This document shows, in pieces, positions 47,519 to 59,080 of a stretch of DNA of 64,000 nt. Source of the stretch: Paramecium octaurelia (Eukaryota > Ciliophora > Oligohymenophorea > Peniculida > Parameciidae); contig CAJJDP010000064.1 in NCBI GenBank assembly GCA_905182995.1, positions 6,627 to 70,626 on the forward strand, in the 5' to 3' direction. A program made the translations under genes and the position numbers. How positions within the stretch are numbered: position 1 is the first letter of the stretch; every line of letters begins with the position of its first letter. The notes beneath the pieces were generated by a model. That model ran no database searches and was not told the DNA's origin. It saw only the letters and a list, made by a program, of their open reading frames with translations.

Positions 47519-48252
47519 TCAGTTTTATTTGTTGTTCATTTAAGAATTTATGTGTTGAACAGATTTCTCATCTAAATTCAAAGTCTTCGCCATATGGTCA
47601 ATAAATTATTTTCTAAATTCTGTTACTAATTTTTAACATCTCTAATACTCCTCTGATTTTACATTCGGTTATTACTTTTTGTCTATAGCTAAAAATAGAA
47701 TGTTTTCCATGCATTGATTGGCCTCCTTTTGAAGCTAATTATATTCCATTTTTGTTATATCATTTTCCATTAAATCAATTAATAATATATAAATCTAATA
47801 TTCAATATGTTTTGTTAATTATTAAAACAACTCCTCTGAAAACTTCAATTTTGCTCAGTTGAATGCTTCTTCAAAAATATAATTTTGATTGACCTATTTA
47901 TTTTGAATAGACAGCTTTTTAGTGAAATTGTAGATAAATTGATTTAATTACTAAAGGAGATACTTGAAATGATAAATCAGAGTTATCACAAACGGTGTCA
48001 CTTTATAAAATAAATAAATTTTTGTTTGTACTTTCTATTTCTACATATTTTTTGCGATAAAAATTCTAAGTTATTCTTCTAAGATTTGCTCAGATAAATA
48101 GCTGAAGACTATAATGGTGATGGTTGAAAAACTAAAAGTGATTTTATGGTATTTTTACAATAACTGATTATTAAATTCTGAATAAAGAAACTTTGGAAAT
48201 TTTACCTAAGATAGGATGTGAAGTAAAGAAACAAAAGATTAAGGACACTCAT
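47519..48252 (-). CDS. Probable secreted protein, exon structure unresolved
   Basis: The minus strand opens with MSVLNLLFLYFTSYL, a good signal peptide, followed by a GTA...CAG candidate intron of 28 nt. Later open parts read RKKYVEIESTNKNLFILQSD, SFQVSPLVIKSIYLQFHQKA, and then SEELFQQLTKHIEYQ to the end QHINSQMNNKQN. Linking them needs introns ending CTGAG, or leaves an in-frame TGA at 47855-47857. So the gene is either real with unusual 3' splice sites or recently broken. The C-terminal 110 residues have regular helices and one Cys and are the best supported part. No family is recognised. Confidence 0.5.
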
Positions 48253-48353
48253 ATGGAATATTTTCTCACATTAAAATTGTTATATACAAACTAAATAGCC
48301 CTTCTGACTGATATGTATATTTATCAATTAGTAATTATATTATCGTTTAAACT

Positions 48354-49005
48354 ATGAGTAATAGTTTCTTACAAGAAATATAAACATCCTATCAAAAAAC
48401 TATTACAAAAAGCCAAAATGTCCAGAGAACAACTGATGTTGATTTCCAAGATGCGGTTCAAAGATATGAATTGAGAAGATCTTCAAAGCCAAAGAAGTAA
48501 ATAATCAATTAAAAAAATGGGGTCGTTGAAAATTAATATATGCAAATAGCAACAGATGATGATGCAAACAATTATAATTTCCACAGTTCAAGTCATTCAT
48601 AAAGAATTGTCCAAAAATACACCAATATTAGTAGTGCTAATGAAGTCCATAAGTACAATGTCTAGGAAGTTAGGGATGATTATGAAAGGGGGAAATGTAT
48701 GTTCTAAACAATGTTTAATAGCTTTAGGTTAATTATCTAAATCTGAGAAGAGAAACTTTGCAGCTCCCATGATTGAATATGAAGAAGAATACACATAATA
48801 AAAAGGGAGTGTATTAAATTATAATGCCATTTAAAGTAAACTTAAATTGAGTATTTTAGCTTAATAAATTGCATATTAGATTGATTATGAATAAATAAAA
48901 GAAGATTGTTTAGATAGGAGTGACCAATTCAAACGTCCATAGAGAGAGGACGATGAATAAATAGAATTAATGGATAGCGATTACGTATCTTGCCAATTAT
49001 TTTGA
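48354..49005 (+). CDS. Charged protein of unknown function
   Basis: A 208-residue protein with one 25-nt intron (48697-48721) that removes a TGA-containing alternative frame and joins DDYERGK to SLGQLSKSEKRNFAAPMIEY. It is Gln/Ser/Asp-rich and mostly polar, without membrane segments or a signal peptide. The block LSKSEKRNFAAPMIEYEEEY is the most conserved-looking part. No domain is recognised. It is divergent from the probable secreted-protein gene, with 101 nt between the starts, so the two may share a promoter. Confidence 0.65.
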
Positions 49006-49296
49006 TATTAAAAAATAACAAATTTAATCAGAGCATTAAAATATTGATTCTTAATTAAAATTAGAGTTGATTTTTATATCAATAATTTAAAATGAGATTC
49101 TGAAATTTAATTATCTGATTTTGTTAATCCAATTAGTGACTGTAAATTGGGGTATTTGAGTTCTTTCAATCTAGATAGTATCATTAAAAATAGTACTGTA
49201 ACATGATACGTTGTAATTGTTTGTAAGTAGAAATAATTTGAATATAATTATAAATCAACTGTTTTAAATTTTTAATATATATATCAATGATGATAT

Positions 49297-49697
49297 TCAA
49301 AAAGGATTGAATTTTTAATGATGGGATCTGCATTGTGAAGGAGATCGGGACTTTATGACCACAGACATTTGTTTAAAGATTTTCTCTTGTTTTTTCATGT
49401 CTGATTTCATCATTATCTCTTTATTTGTTTCTATAAATTACAAATATAAACGATGTTCCTTTTGAGTCCAGTGACCTAACATTTAGTTACTACAATACCT
49501 TTATTATATATTTTCTTTGAATTCTTCCTTCTTGTTTTCTTTATTTCAGTTTTCCGGTTATGGTTCTATTCAACAGACTATATAGTTGATTTTGATTCGA
49601 TTCGTTATTCACTACAAAATATGAATTCTCTTACTCTAAGCCCTCCTCCACCTTTATTGTTGTATTTACATGATTTAAGGGCTATTATTGTTACCAT
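49297..49697 (-). CDS. Myb-like SHAQKY-type DNA-binding protein
   Basis: A 125-residue protein with one 23-nt intron (49476-49498) placed just before the domain and needed to join KIYNKG to HWTQKEH. Residues about 70-123 form a single Myb/SANT repeat: KGHWTQKEHRLYLQFIE, a long first loop, KIFKQMSVVIKSRSPSQCRS, ending HHQKF, which corresponds to the SHAQKYF signature. Single-repeat SHAQKYF Mybs bind DNA and regulate transcription; the class is common in plants and ciliates. The N-terminus is basic (KKTRRKNSKK, a possible nuclear signal). The domain sits at the very C-terminus, with only a few residues after it. A longer upstream exon is possible. Confidence 0.72.
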
Positions 49698-50747
49698 CGT
49701 TGAAGCCTCAGAATTTCTAAATAAGGATGATAGACATTCATGAACCATTAATATTCAATCTAATCAAATTCAAGTATTACATAATGAAGAGAAAGTATTC
49801 TGGAACATTGATTCAATAAGATTTTAGAGGCTTTGGTAGGTAAAATGAAAAATATTAATATTGTTCAAATCGCAAAAGCAAATACAAAAATTAACTAAAA
49901 ACTAAGATACATACATTTTCATTCATTTCATCAAACATTACTTAATACTTTATAATAAACGAATAATCATTTCTGATTTATAAATCTATTCGAACTTCAA
50001 CTTCTTATCAATTTCCTAAGAACCCAATATTGAACTCAGAATGTTTCTAATTTATAATTTTTTAACTATGAATATCATTTTTATTATTTTTTTTTCCAAT
50101 TCCATATTCCAGAAACTCTAAATTAGCAAAACATTTTAGACATCTTTTTATCTCAAGAAGTTTTATTAATCATATTAATTTCCAATTAAACAGAGATGCT
50201 TGAAGATTCAACTAAAATATAATAAATAATCGATGTAATTTTCAAATAAGTAATTTCAAAATTATATAACAGTAAGCAGCCTCCTAAACTCCTGTTCATT
50301 AGGGTTATATATGAACATGCCCTAAGTATTCTAAAATGCTTCAAATTTTAATATTTATATATGGAAAAACTTTTACATAATTATTTTCATGTTTAGCTTC
50401 GTTATTAAAAGGAGGAATTTGAATGTATCTGATTTTATAGCCCAAAGCATTATGTTGATGAATCAATGTATTTATTTAGAGTCTAGTATTGATAAAGAGA
50501 GGAGAAGAGGATTAGTATTTACTGATTTTATTTTACTCAGAAGTTACAAGGCTCTTATAATTACTAAAAAAATATATTTATTTTATATTCTAATTTAATA
50601 GCTTGGATATGTTTCGATCCTCATAATTTAACTTTCTATTTTGTTCAAAACTAGTCTATTACTATTTGAATATAAAAGGATAATAAATCTTTTAATTTTT
50701 GACATAGTTATATAATTTTTATAAATAAAAACTAACAGTTATAATCA
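49698..50747. other. Long intergenic stretch
   Basis: Over 1 kb without a gene I can support. Minus-strand fragments such as KCFANLEFLEYGIGKKNNKN (near 50130) and a plus-strand open frame from 50389 look faintly coding, yet overlap and have no domains. This may be a decayed gene plus promoter DNA for the two flanking genes. Confidence 0.4.
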
Positions 50748-51476
50748 ATGGAATACGATTCTGTTTAAAAAATATAAGAGGAACTGGGATACTATAGGAA
50801 ATATTGTTAGTAGTTAGAGAATTAAAATGCAGCTTTAAACTAATAACTATTTAATAACATTTCGGGGAAAGTCCTTATAGTTCAAGATGGGAATTCGAAC
50901 AGTGTTAATAAACAGGAAAATAACCCCAACAATCATAAGGAATGCGAATAAAGACTAAAACTAATGGAGAGATAATTGAAACGAAAGTTGATGGAAGAAT
51001 AGTTATGGCTTAAAAGATTTGAGGCTCAATTAAATGAAATCATTGAGTTAAAAGTACAAGAAATTATTAATATAAGGCAATTCATGCATAATATATTCAA
51101 GAGAGCGAGCTAGAAAATATTAAAAAAACAAAGGAAATGGAAATATTAAATGAAGAAATAGAACAATATAAAAAATAAATAGAAATTTATAAATAAGAAG
51201 CAAACTCGTAAATCTATTTAGATGAAATAAAAGAAATGAGAAAACAATTGGAGGCTTCTGAAATTAAATTGGAATCCTTGACCAAAGAATTGCAAATTAA
51301 GGATCAACAATTATGTATAAATTATCCTATATTTAGATTAAAAATAAGGAAATGTTAAATAGTCTCTTTTATCGTTTAAGTAAAAATTCGATATAGAATT
51401 AAAAAATGATAATCTAAGCACTGAGCCAGATATATCAAGTAAAAGTTTTTCTAATATTATGCTAAGAGATATATGA
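50748..51476 (+). CDS. Coiled-coil protein, unknown function
   Basis: A 227-residue protein with two introns (51054-51076 and 51315-51336), both needed for the frame. It starts MEYDSVQKIQEELGYYRKYC and is nearly all coiled coil with Gln, Glu and Lys heptads, ending in a Ser-rich tail (SSKSFSNIMLRDI). A short Asn-rich loop (NNPNNHKECE) splits the coil. No known family; a cytoskeletal linker is the default guess. Confidence 0.68.
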
Positions 51477-52053
51477 TTTTATACTTATATAAACAAAATA
51501 AACCTATACTTTTTGCAGAATTATTTCATTCTTTATCTTATATATAGAAAAATGAAAATAATCTAAGTCAGATATTACTAATTTACTCTAGATGAGAAAA
51601 GTAAGTATAATTATATCATTCATTTAAGGGATATAGTAATTGATTGAAATATGCAAAAGAATTAAAGGAAAATCCAGAATAATCAAAGTTTCATATTCTA
51701 TTTTTTATATTCCACCTTTCTAAATTGCATTTAAAATATTCTAGAAATTTTATAAAAAATAGATTATTTTCATAGATTTATATTGCAATTTCTATTTAGT
51801 TAATATCAAGACTTTTCTGCTTTAGAAATAATTTAGATTTCTATATTTTCTTTATGTTATTGTTTCTTAAACTCATAATTATTTATAATTTTATTAATAA
51901 TTTTTATTCATTTATTTATTAAGGTTAATAAACTATATTTAAGTTAAACTTTGTCTAAAACATTTGAATGTAGATTATGTATTAATCATCATTGATATTG
52001 ATTCATTGAATTTATAAGGTTATCAATATAATAGTTATATGTATACACTAAAA
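51477..52053. other. Intergenic, doubtful open frame
   Basis: From ATG 51552, removal of a 28-nt candidate intron gives an open frame of 167 codons ending at 52080, MKIIQVRYQQFTLDEKRIQQ at its start, then very hydrophobic and Phe/Tyr-rich. The composition looks like non-coding AT-rich DNA read in frame and no domain is seen, so I do not call it as a gene. Confidence 0.35.
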
Positions 52054-52419
52054 TCAAGCAGTTTCTGTAGAAGTTATTGAGGGTTTTGGTTCATCAGTGA
52101 AAAGTACTCTACAAACTGACCTTATTGACTAATCATCAATTCTGGTTGCGTAGTATTATTTCTTAGGAGCATTTGGGCATTTTGGTTATTTAGACTTAGG
52201 CGTTAACAAACAATTATTCATTTATTTAATTAATAGAAAGAATAATGGAAATACATAAAATTATAAATTAGTGGTTAGTGTATTTACCAAAAATGCAATA
52301 TAAAATTATATACTCTAAATAGTATCCTTATATCTTAATTCAAAAAGAATGCATTTAAGAATTTTTGAACCATCGTTCAAATTAAACTTCTCAAAATCCT
52401 ATGCGTATTTTGAATGCAT
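52054..52419 (-). CDS. Hypothetical protein, 121 residues, partly supported
   Basis: The minus-strand frame is open from about 52452 and has its first ATG at 52419 (MHSKYAQDFEKFNLNDGSKI). The C-terminus, KSKQPKCPNAPKKQYYATRI then DDQSIRSVCRVLFTDEPKPS, is polar and well balanced, unlike the chance frames nearby. The middle is hydrophobic with a possible membrane helix or an unspliced intron (a GTA start near its centre). No family is recognised. The start is uncertain, as the frame stays open upstream of it. Confidence 0.45.
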
Positions 52420-52997
52420 GAAAATTTGAGATTGAATTGCATCGTTCTGCTGTGATTCCCATCAGAAAAAATAAGATTTTTTGATTCGTATTCTTATGAT
52501 CATAGTTCATTTCATTTAAATGATTGTATGAATCCAAAAATATGGGGAATAAAATAGATTTCCTTTTTTATTCAATTGAAAGTGTACTTTTTAAAGTTTA
52601 AATGATTAAATATCATTGAAATGGCCAAAAGAGTCTGTATATTTTTTATATTTTAGCAAATCTCAAGAACTTGTAATTATTGTTATTCAGAGCAAATTAA
52701 ACCTAATAGATATTGTAAATCTGGCTGTCGGTCATTTCTATTCTATTTTCAGAAGGTAATTACCTCACTATTTTTATATTTTCTACCTTAAATATCGTTT
52801 TTTCAACTCAATGTATTTAAAATCTGAATGATAGCAGTCGATTATGATTAGATTTAGTATTATTATTTATGAGTCCGTTTCACTTAATTCTAAATACTAT
52901 TTATTCCTAAATCCACACAACTAAACATTCTAATTTCACATTCGATTTGCATTTTATAATCAGTTTTTTTCGATAATACTAATATATAATTAAATTA
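52420..52997. other. Intergenic, possible plus-strand relic
   Basis: A plus-strand frame around 52560-52760 reads SLKWPKESVYFLYFSKSQEL and LVIIVIQSKLNLIDIVNLAV without a start codon; it may be a broken gene. Otherwise it is AT-rich spacer holding the bZIP promoter. Confidence 0.35.
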
Positions 52998-53727
52998 ATG
53001 AACCCATATCACCATTACATTCTAACAGGTATCATTGAAGACTAAGATGACTTATCTTCTGTTAAATAGGAAGAATGCTCTCAATTCTAATATTATGAAG
53101 AACAACCTCAATTCATTACTTATGAGAATTCTAATCTTTGTTAAATTGTTGCTTCAATACTCAACTTAAATGAAGAGTATGTTGATTGGTTTGCTCGCAA
53201 TAAACCTGTTGAATTTGAATCAATGATGCTAAAAGCAAAACGCAAATTTTATAGAGACAAAGCTAAATTCCGCATGCAAATCTTACAACCTCATCTCTAT
53301 TCAGCTCAACAGCCTCAAGAGCCTAAGAAAGCCAAAAGGGGTAGAAAACCTATCAAATGTGCAGAAAAGCAATTTGTTGAAGATAATAGCGATCAGTATC
53401 ATTTGTTCTTATTTTTAGTGATAAAAAAACGATACAAATGATAAGAAATAGGATTTCTGCTTAGAATTCTAGAGATCGAAAAAAAGCTTATCTCAAAGAA
53501 TTGGAATAGAGCAGTGCTTTAACAAGCAGAGAAAATGATTTAATTCGGAAGCAAATAGAAGAACTTTTTGTTGCAAATGAAGAAATTGAAAAATAAAATA
53601 ATAACATTCTCAAGGTATAGTTTTCATTTTATTTTAGTGTATCAAAGTCTTTAAATAATAATGTTTGGAATCCGATGAATAATTTGCTTAAGAGATACTA
53701 AAGTAATTAGAGTAATTTTAAAGTGAC
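52998..53727 (+). CDS. bZIP transcription factor
   Basis: A 227-residue protein with two 23-nt introns (53396-53418 and 53615-53637). The N-terminus is Gln/Glu-rich and acidic, then a basic patch KKAKRGRKPIK (AT-hook-like), and at about residue 145 the bZIP basic region MIRNRISAQNSRDRKKAYLK with the invariant Asn and Arg (N-x7-R). A leucine-zipper-like coil with ELEQ, LTSRENDLIRKQIEELFVAN follows. It would bind DNA as a dimer and regulate transcription. The frame used stops at 53725. One base fewer in the AAAA run at 53699-53704 would extend it to SDTESTASKKVKLN and a stop at 53765, a more natural ending, so a sequencing or real indel is possible. Confidence 0.83.
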
Positions 53728-53767
53728 ACTGAATCAACTGCATCCAAAAAAGTTAAGTTAAATTGAC

Positions 53768-54113
53768 AGTAATTCATTTTTTATCATTATTATTTAATCA
53801 TATAAAGTAAATCATCTTCATCTATGAACTATAAATAATGATATTTAAATTAAGATGAATTAATAAACTAAAATTTTCAATATTAAAATTAGCACATACA
53901 ATAATCAATAAATTATAACAGTTTTTAAAGACATAATAATAGATTTTGATTAAATGGAGTAAATTAATTAAGAAAATAGTAAATTGAAGATGATTTTAAT
54001 AATGCAATTCTCTTTCAATAAGGAAGAATAATTGATTCGTGAATAAAAATGCGTATGTTAATAATCAAATTATTGTTTTTTGATAAAATAAGATTTAATT
54101 TTTAAAATATAAA
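53768..54113. other. Intergenic spacer
   Basis: AT-rich DNA, nothing recognised. It includes the promoter of the downstream PP4R3 gene and the 3' UTR of the bZIP gene. Confidence 0.5.
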
Positions 54114-56335
54114 ATGAAACAAAACTCTGAAATTCTTTTGTGCAAATTGCACAGGTATGTCAAAGATAAATGGAATTGGGTGAATACAGGATATATTCAT
54201 TTTAATTCAAAAGTTCTTTATTTGATTTAATAAATTAGAATGAAATGCTACTTTTAGAGAAGAACACAAGCTTGGAAGTATTTGCAGTTCCAGTAAAATA
54301 ATAACACGATTTCTATTTTGATGGAGGTAAGAGTGTAACTCAATTTGTAGAGGAAGGAATTTAATTTCAATTTAATGAGTAATATGGGCTTAGTTTTAAG
54401 AGCAAAGAAGGTGCTCAAGTTGTATGGAATAGAATTCAAAATATTTTGAATACAGAGGAAGATGATGATGAATCTATAGTTTTGACTCCTATAAATGAGG
54501 GCACTCTTCCTCTTATTCTGGATGCTATGAATAAGTTGGTTGAAGGTGGTACATAAGCAAAATAAATGCTTTCAAGTTATTTACTTAATTAAAAAGTAAT
54601 AAAAAACAAATGAGTATAGGATTACTTTGAGATGTTGAACAGTTTATTCATTCAATTAGAAAAGGATCATAATCAAAATTTATTATAAATTATGTGTTCA
54701 ATAGTTAAGAATGTAAATAATGATTATAAATTAGATTGTGACTGTTTCTGAGAATGAACTCTTTCAAATGATATTGAATGATCAAAACTACTTATTTATC
54801 TTTGGTGCATTGGAATGTATTTATTATTGTCGAATTGATTAGATGATGAAGAGATGACGAAGAAAAACTTTATCCCGCATCGATAATTTCTGGAGAAGAA
54901 TGTGTAATTCTTAGAAGTTGTCCAATTCAAGAGTAAAGACCGATTGAAAACCATACACTTCATATATCGACTGTAGTACTTGCGCGATTGTGGTCTGGCC
55001 TACTACATCGACGAGTGCCAGTTGATGTTAATTAAGATAGTTTTAACGTAATAAAAATCATGATAGATTATTAAGAGTTGCTATGTTGACCTCCTTAAAT
55101 ATATCGAGAATTCTAAGGAATTTCTAATTGAATTGATTGATCAACTTCGTAATTTTAATTTCCAAGCCTTGAAATTCATAAATGAAATGTGTTCAGTTTT
55201 TAAAGAATTCCAAGATGTATATTTACAATATCATATATGAAGCTCAATAAAGCATTGATATTTTAGAAATTAGGTGAGTATGGATTATATGAGATTATTG
55301 AAGATTACATGGTAGATTCACTATAAGATTTTTAAAAACAAAAGAATAAATTCAAAAAGTTAAAGCTAAATATTCAAGTATTTACAAAATATTGAATATA
55401 GGATGATACTTTCTAAAAGGTACCTACCATGATCCTAGAAGTTGTTATTTCATGTTTATAACATTACCCTTACAATTTTAGATAGTATATAATTAGTGAG
55501 CATTAATAAGTTCTCAAGTATCCACTATTCAATTTAATTGTGGATCAAGCATTTAAGAATGATTTATATCTAGAAACATTGAAATTACTCATTGATAACA
55601 GCTAAGATGATCAAAACGAAGCATTAGATTGCTTTTTATAATAGTTTTATCCAAAATTATCTCAATAGATTTCTCAATAATCTGGAACTGAATTGAAAAC
55701 TCAGTTTGTTGAGATTTCTTTGGGATTGTCCAGAAATTTAAAGGCTTCGATAAAGGAAGTTTTGATTGTAAATTAAATTACTTTGAAAATTGGATTCATT
55801 TTGTAGGAAAAAAATAAAATAGTTCAAACAAAATGTTTACAGTTTTTTAAAATTTTGGTATTATAAAGAGACGAGGATATAAATAAGGAAGTCATAATGG
55901 CATTACCAAATTTGATATGTCCTCTTCTATTATACAAAGGATTAAGAGAGAATTTGATGTATTCACAGTTGTTGGAAATTGTTAAGATCATTTATGAGGG
56001 AGGAAATCAAAATTTAATGAAATGCCTAGTATAACTATGTTCAATTATTATTTTAGGAGCAAGAACTAAAGTAGTGGGAAAGGCATTCTAATTATTCAAA
56101 AGTCCATGAGATTGTCAAAAATTTAAAGGGCAATTGTATGAAGAATCAATTCAGGACTTCAAATGTAGAATATAAACCGCAACAATAAATAAATTATACT
56201 GTAGTTGATGATGAAATTGATCTATTCAAATCTGTATAAGGCCACAGTACTAATCTGCATAAATAAACATAAAAGAAATTAGTTGACTATGATGATGATG
56301 TTGAAATAATAACAAAGAAAACCAAGATAGATTGA
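54114..56335 (+). CDS. PP4 regulatory subunit 3 (SMEK) homologue
   Basis: A protein of about 670 residues with eight introns of 22-36 nt (among them 54213-54238, 54596-54619, 54713-54734, 54817-54842). The N-terminus is an EVH1/RanBP-like domain: KLHRYVKDKWNWVNTGYIHF, LEVFAVPVKQQHDFYFDG, QYGLSFKSKEGAQVVWNRI. HEAT/ARM-like helices follow: LPLILDAMNKLVEGGTQ, QFKSKDRLKTIHFIYRLQYL, LGEYGLYEIIEDYMVDSLQD and so on, as in SMEK. The acidic, Lys-rich C-tail (VDDEIDLFKS ... DYDDDVEIITKKTKID) is also typical. The subunit targets the PP4 phosphatase to substrates in DNA repair, mitosis and signalling. The 24-nt intron at 54596-54619 carries an in-frame TGA. One intron near 55060 can be read as 30 or 36 nt. 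Confidence 0.87.
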
Positions 56336-56516
56336 GATATATAGATATATATATTCAAAATACAATGTATATTTGATTAAGTTAGTCATGTTTGAGTTTT
56401 TCTAATTTTATCGGATCATAATGTTGTGAATTGATAAATCAAAATTTTAATAAAATAGTGAAATCAAGAAAATAACATTTTTAGTTCATTATTCCCAAAA
56501 TATAAAAAATAATAAA

Positions 56517-57354
56517 ATGGATCAAGTAGTTAAAAAGAAGCAAGAATAATTACTTTAATGTCTTAAAAAGATATCGAGTAAACCTCAAACAGATGATGAA
56601 GATTAAAAATAGCAGTTACGCAAATTCCAATAGGAAGTGGAATAAAAGTATAAGATGGCTCGTCATAACAACGAGTATCGATTTCCATATGAATATTATG
56701 ATCAAAGCAGTGACAGTTCATTAGAAGAACTATAAAAAGTAGGCACATATGATCTACGTCAATAATAATAAAAAAAATAAACTAACAGCAAACATTTACA
56801 ATCATCCAAAGAATCTATCAAAGCTAAATCCTTGATTAAGATAATGTCTGATAAATCTATGAAAGCCAACAGATAGTCTACTCGATACAAAACAGAATAA
56901 TATGATGAAAATTAAGTTAGTTACATAGATGCTCTAAAAAAGAATAAATCCATAGAAAAACAAACAAACGAATAAATCATTTCCTTCATTCGTAAATCAG
57001 TAGCTAAGAGATCGTAATACTCATAACATAATAATAATACATCTAGACAATATATGAATTTGTCCTCAAATAATCAAAGCCACATTATGTCATAAAGTTT
57101 TAATGGATAAAAAAGTAGAACATAAAATTATTACCTCAATAAATTCACCAAAATGAAATAAGACATGTTTAAGTAACAAAATTAAACAAGTACATCATAG
57201 ATGAACTAAGATTCTAAAATGTATCTTATCCTTAAATAATAGATCATTAAAACATTTTTTCTGCAGCAAGAGTCCAGAATAATCGAGTACCATCAATTTA
57301 AAGAATAAACTAGCAGAAATGTGTAAAAGACAGCCATTAAAAGTAATCAAATGA
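56517..57354 (+). CDS. Basic Ser/Gln/Lys-rich protein, unknown
   Basis: A 271-residue protein with one 22-nt intron (57221-57242) that joins QDSKM to SLKHFFCSKSPEQSS in frame. It is highly polar, with many Ser, Gln, Lys and Asn, a Tyr-rich patch (HNNEYRFPYEYYDQSSD) near residue 60, and no hydrophobic core, so it is probably mostly disordered. No motif is recognised. Its stop is 130 nt from that of the convergent coiled-coil gene. Confidence 0.65.
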
Positions 57355-57483
57355 AATATATAAAAATACTACTTTCTCTTTTATAAATAGATATATTAAT
57401 TTCACTCCTATTTGCTCTTTTACACTTATAATTTATCTTGTAACTATTTATTTTGCTTAATTAATTGTTCATTCTATCATATG

Positions 57484-58476
57484 TCAAAACATTATTACTT
57501 TTTTCCCCAATTTAAGTATTTTTTCTTAAGCCAACTTGAAGATTTCATAATTGCCTGGTTTAGCCTACAGGAACAATTCCTTCACGTATGTTTATTTATG
57601 CATTTTATCTATGATTTCGTTTAAACTATTAACGAATTCTTAATATTGTTGATCAACCGACAATCCTGTAACATAATTTTAAATTTCTTGGACAAACCCT
57701 TAGAACTCAACCTTTTCCTGCTCTAATTGTCGACTACCTTGAATAAAGTAGTATATACATGTCTTGTTATTAATTAATGAGATCTTGAGTTAACTTTTTC
57801 ATATCATCTTGATTCTTATCAAGTAATTGTTAAGTAGTCGAGATCTCTTGCTATTTGTTGTCGATTTCCTTTTTCAACTATTCAATTTATATGTTCAATT
57901 AATTGATCTCATATTTCAATCCAGTTTGGACTAGATTTAATTATGAAATTTATTTTTCTAGATCCTCTTTTTTCTTTTTTTCTTATTAATAATATGATTT
58001 TATTCTCTAGAATTTTTATGAAGCCGATTTTTGTTCTTCTTCGAATTTGTTTTCCAATAATTCTAGTTGAGTTTTAAGTGTGAAGACTTGAGCATGTAAT
58101 TTTTCGTTCTCTTAAACTTAAATTTCTAATGATTATTCAGTTTGATTAATTTTAATGGTCAATTAATCTAATTGGGAATTATTAAAAACTTTGCCTAAAA
58201 AACTGGGTTTCTTAAATACAAGAATTCAGATACCTTAGTATCAGAAATGCTCTTTAATTTTTTCTCATATTCATCAACTTTGATGCCCAGAATTTCAACT
58301 TGTTCTTTTTCATTTGATAACTTTTTCTCAGTGTATTCTAATTTTTCTTCCAATGTTTACACTATTTGATGTTCCTGATCCAGTTTGGTTTCCAAATCTT
58401 TGTTTTTCTATTATAAATCAGTCAGAGCTGCCTTCAATTTAGTTATGTATTATTGCATAGCATTGACTTAATCCAT
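57484..58476 (-). CDS. Coiled-coil protein, unknown function
   Basis: A 314-residue protein with two introns (58211-58233 and 57734-57758), both required for the frame. It starts MDQVNAMQQYITKLKAALTD. Residues 1-240 are an almost unbroken coiled coil, with a short basic break (KKPSFLGKVFNNSQ) near residue 80; the last 75 residues (FVQEIQNYVTGLSVDQQYQE ...) are helical without heptads. No enzyme motif. It is divergent from the coiled-coil gene at 58525, with only 48 nt between the ATGs, so they share a very small promoter. Confidence 0.72.
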
Positions 58477-58524
58477 TATTAATTTATTTAACACATTAAA
58501 AACGCAAATTATAATAATTAACGT

Positions 58525-59071
58525 ATGTAATAAACACATTTAAAATGCACTTGTCAAAAATAAAGACAAGTTAACACTATCAAAGAGGACCCTGCATTGG
58601 TTGAGAAATTGAAAGAAAGATAAATGGAATTAGATGAGAAATCATTGGAATTTGAACACAAAAAGGGTAATTTGGAGAGAGAAAATCTGATGTTAGAAGA
58701 GAATATTAAAATCGAGTTGCAAGGTTTGAAAGGTTGATTATTCAATGTTGATTATTAGAAAACCAATTGATTCAATAATAATTAATTGAAGAACTAAGAG
58801 ATAACAAAATCTCAGCTTATAAGAGACAAAATGAATTACACTTATTAATATAGAATGTCCACTAAAATGAGGCAGAAAAGAAGGTTTTTTAATATGGCTA
58901 TGCTAGCAATTATTGAATGAAATTGAATTTCTTAAATAATCTCTTCTTCATACTAATGAAAATTAACAACAATTGGCTAAGAAGGAAGAACATATAAAAC
59001 TATTACTTAATCGCATTTAGGAGTTGGAATAGAGTATAACCTAATTAAAGCGAGAGATATAATATAAATGA
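58525..59071 (+). CDS. Small coiled-coil protein
   Basis: A 162-residue protein with two introns (58724-58758, 35 nt, and 58884-58906, 23 nt), each skipping an in-frame TGA. It begins MQQTHLKCTCQKQRQVNTIK and then forms a coiled coil throughout (LVEKLKERQMELDEKSLEFE ... LKQSLLHTNENQQQLAKKEE). The function is unknown. Its stop is just 9 nt before the ATG of the porin gene, so the 3' UTR of one must contain the 5' UTR of the next. Confidence 0.68.
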
Positions 59072-59080
59072 TTAAATTTA

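Noticed and set aside
49318-49370. GC-richer patch, considered as a small RNA gene
   Set aside because: On the minus strand it codes the conserved core of the Myb domain (SRSPSQCRSHHQKF).
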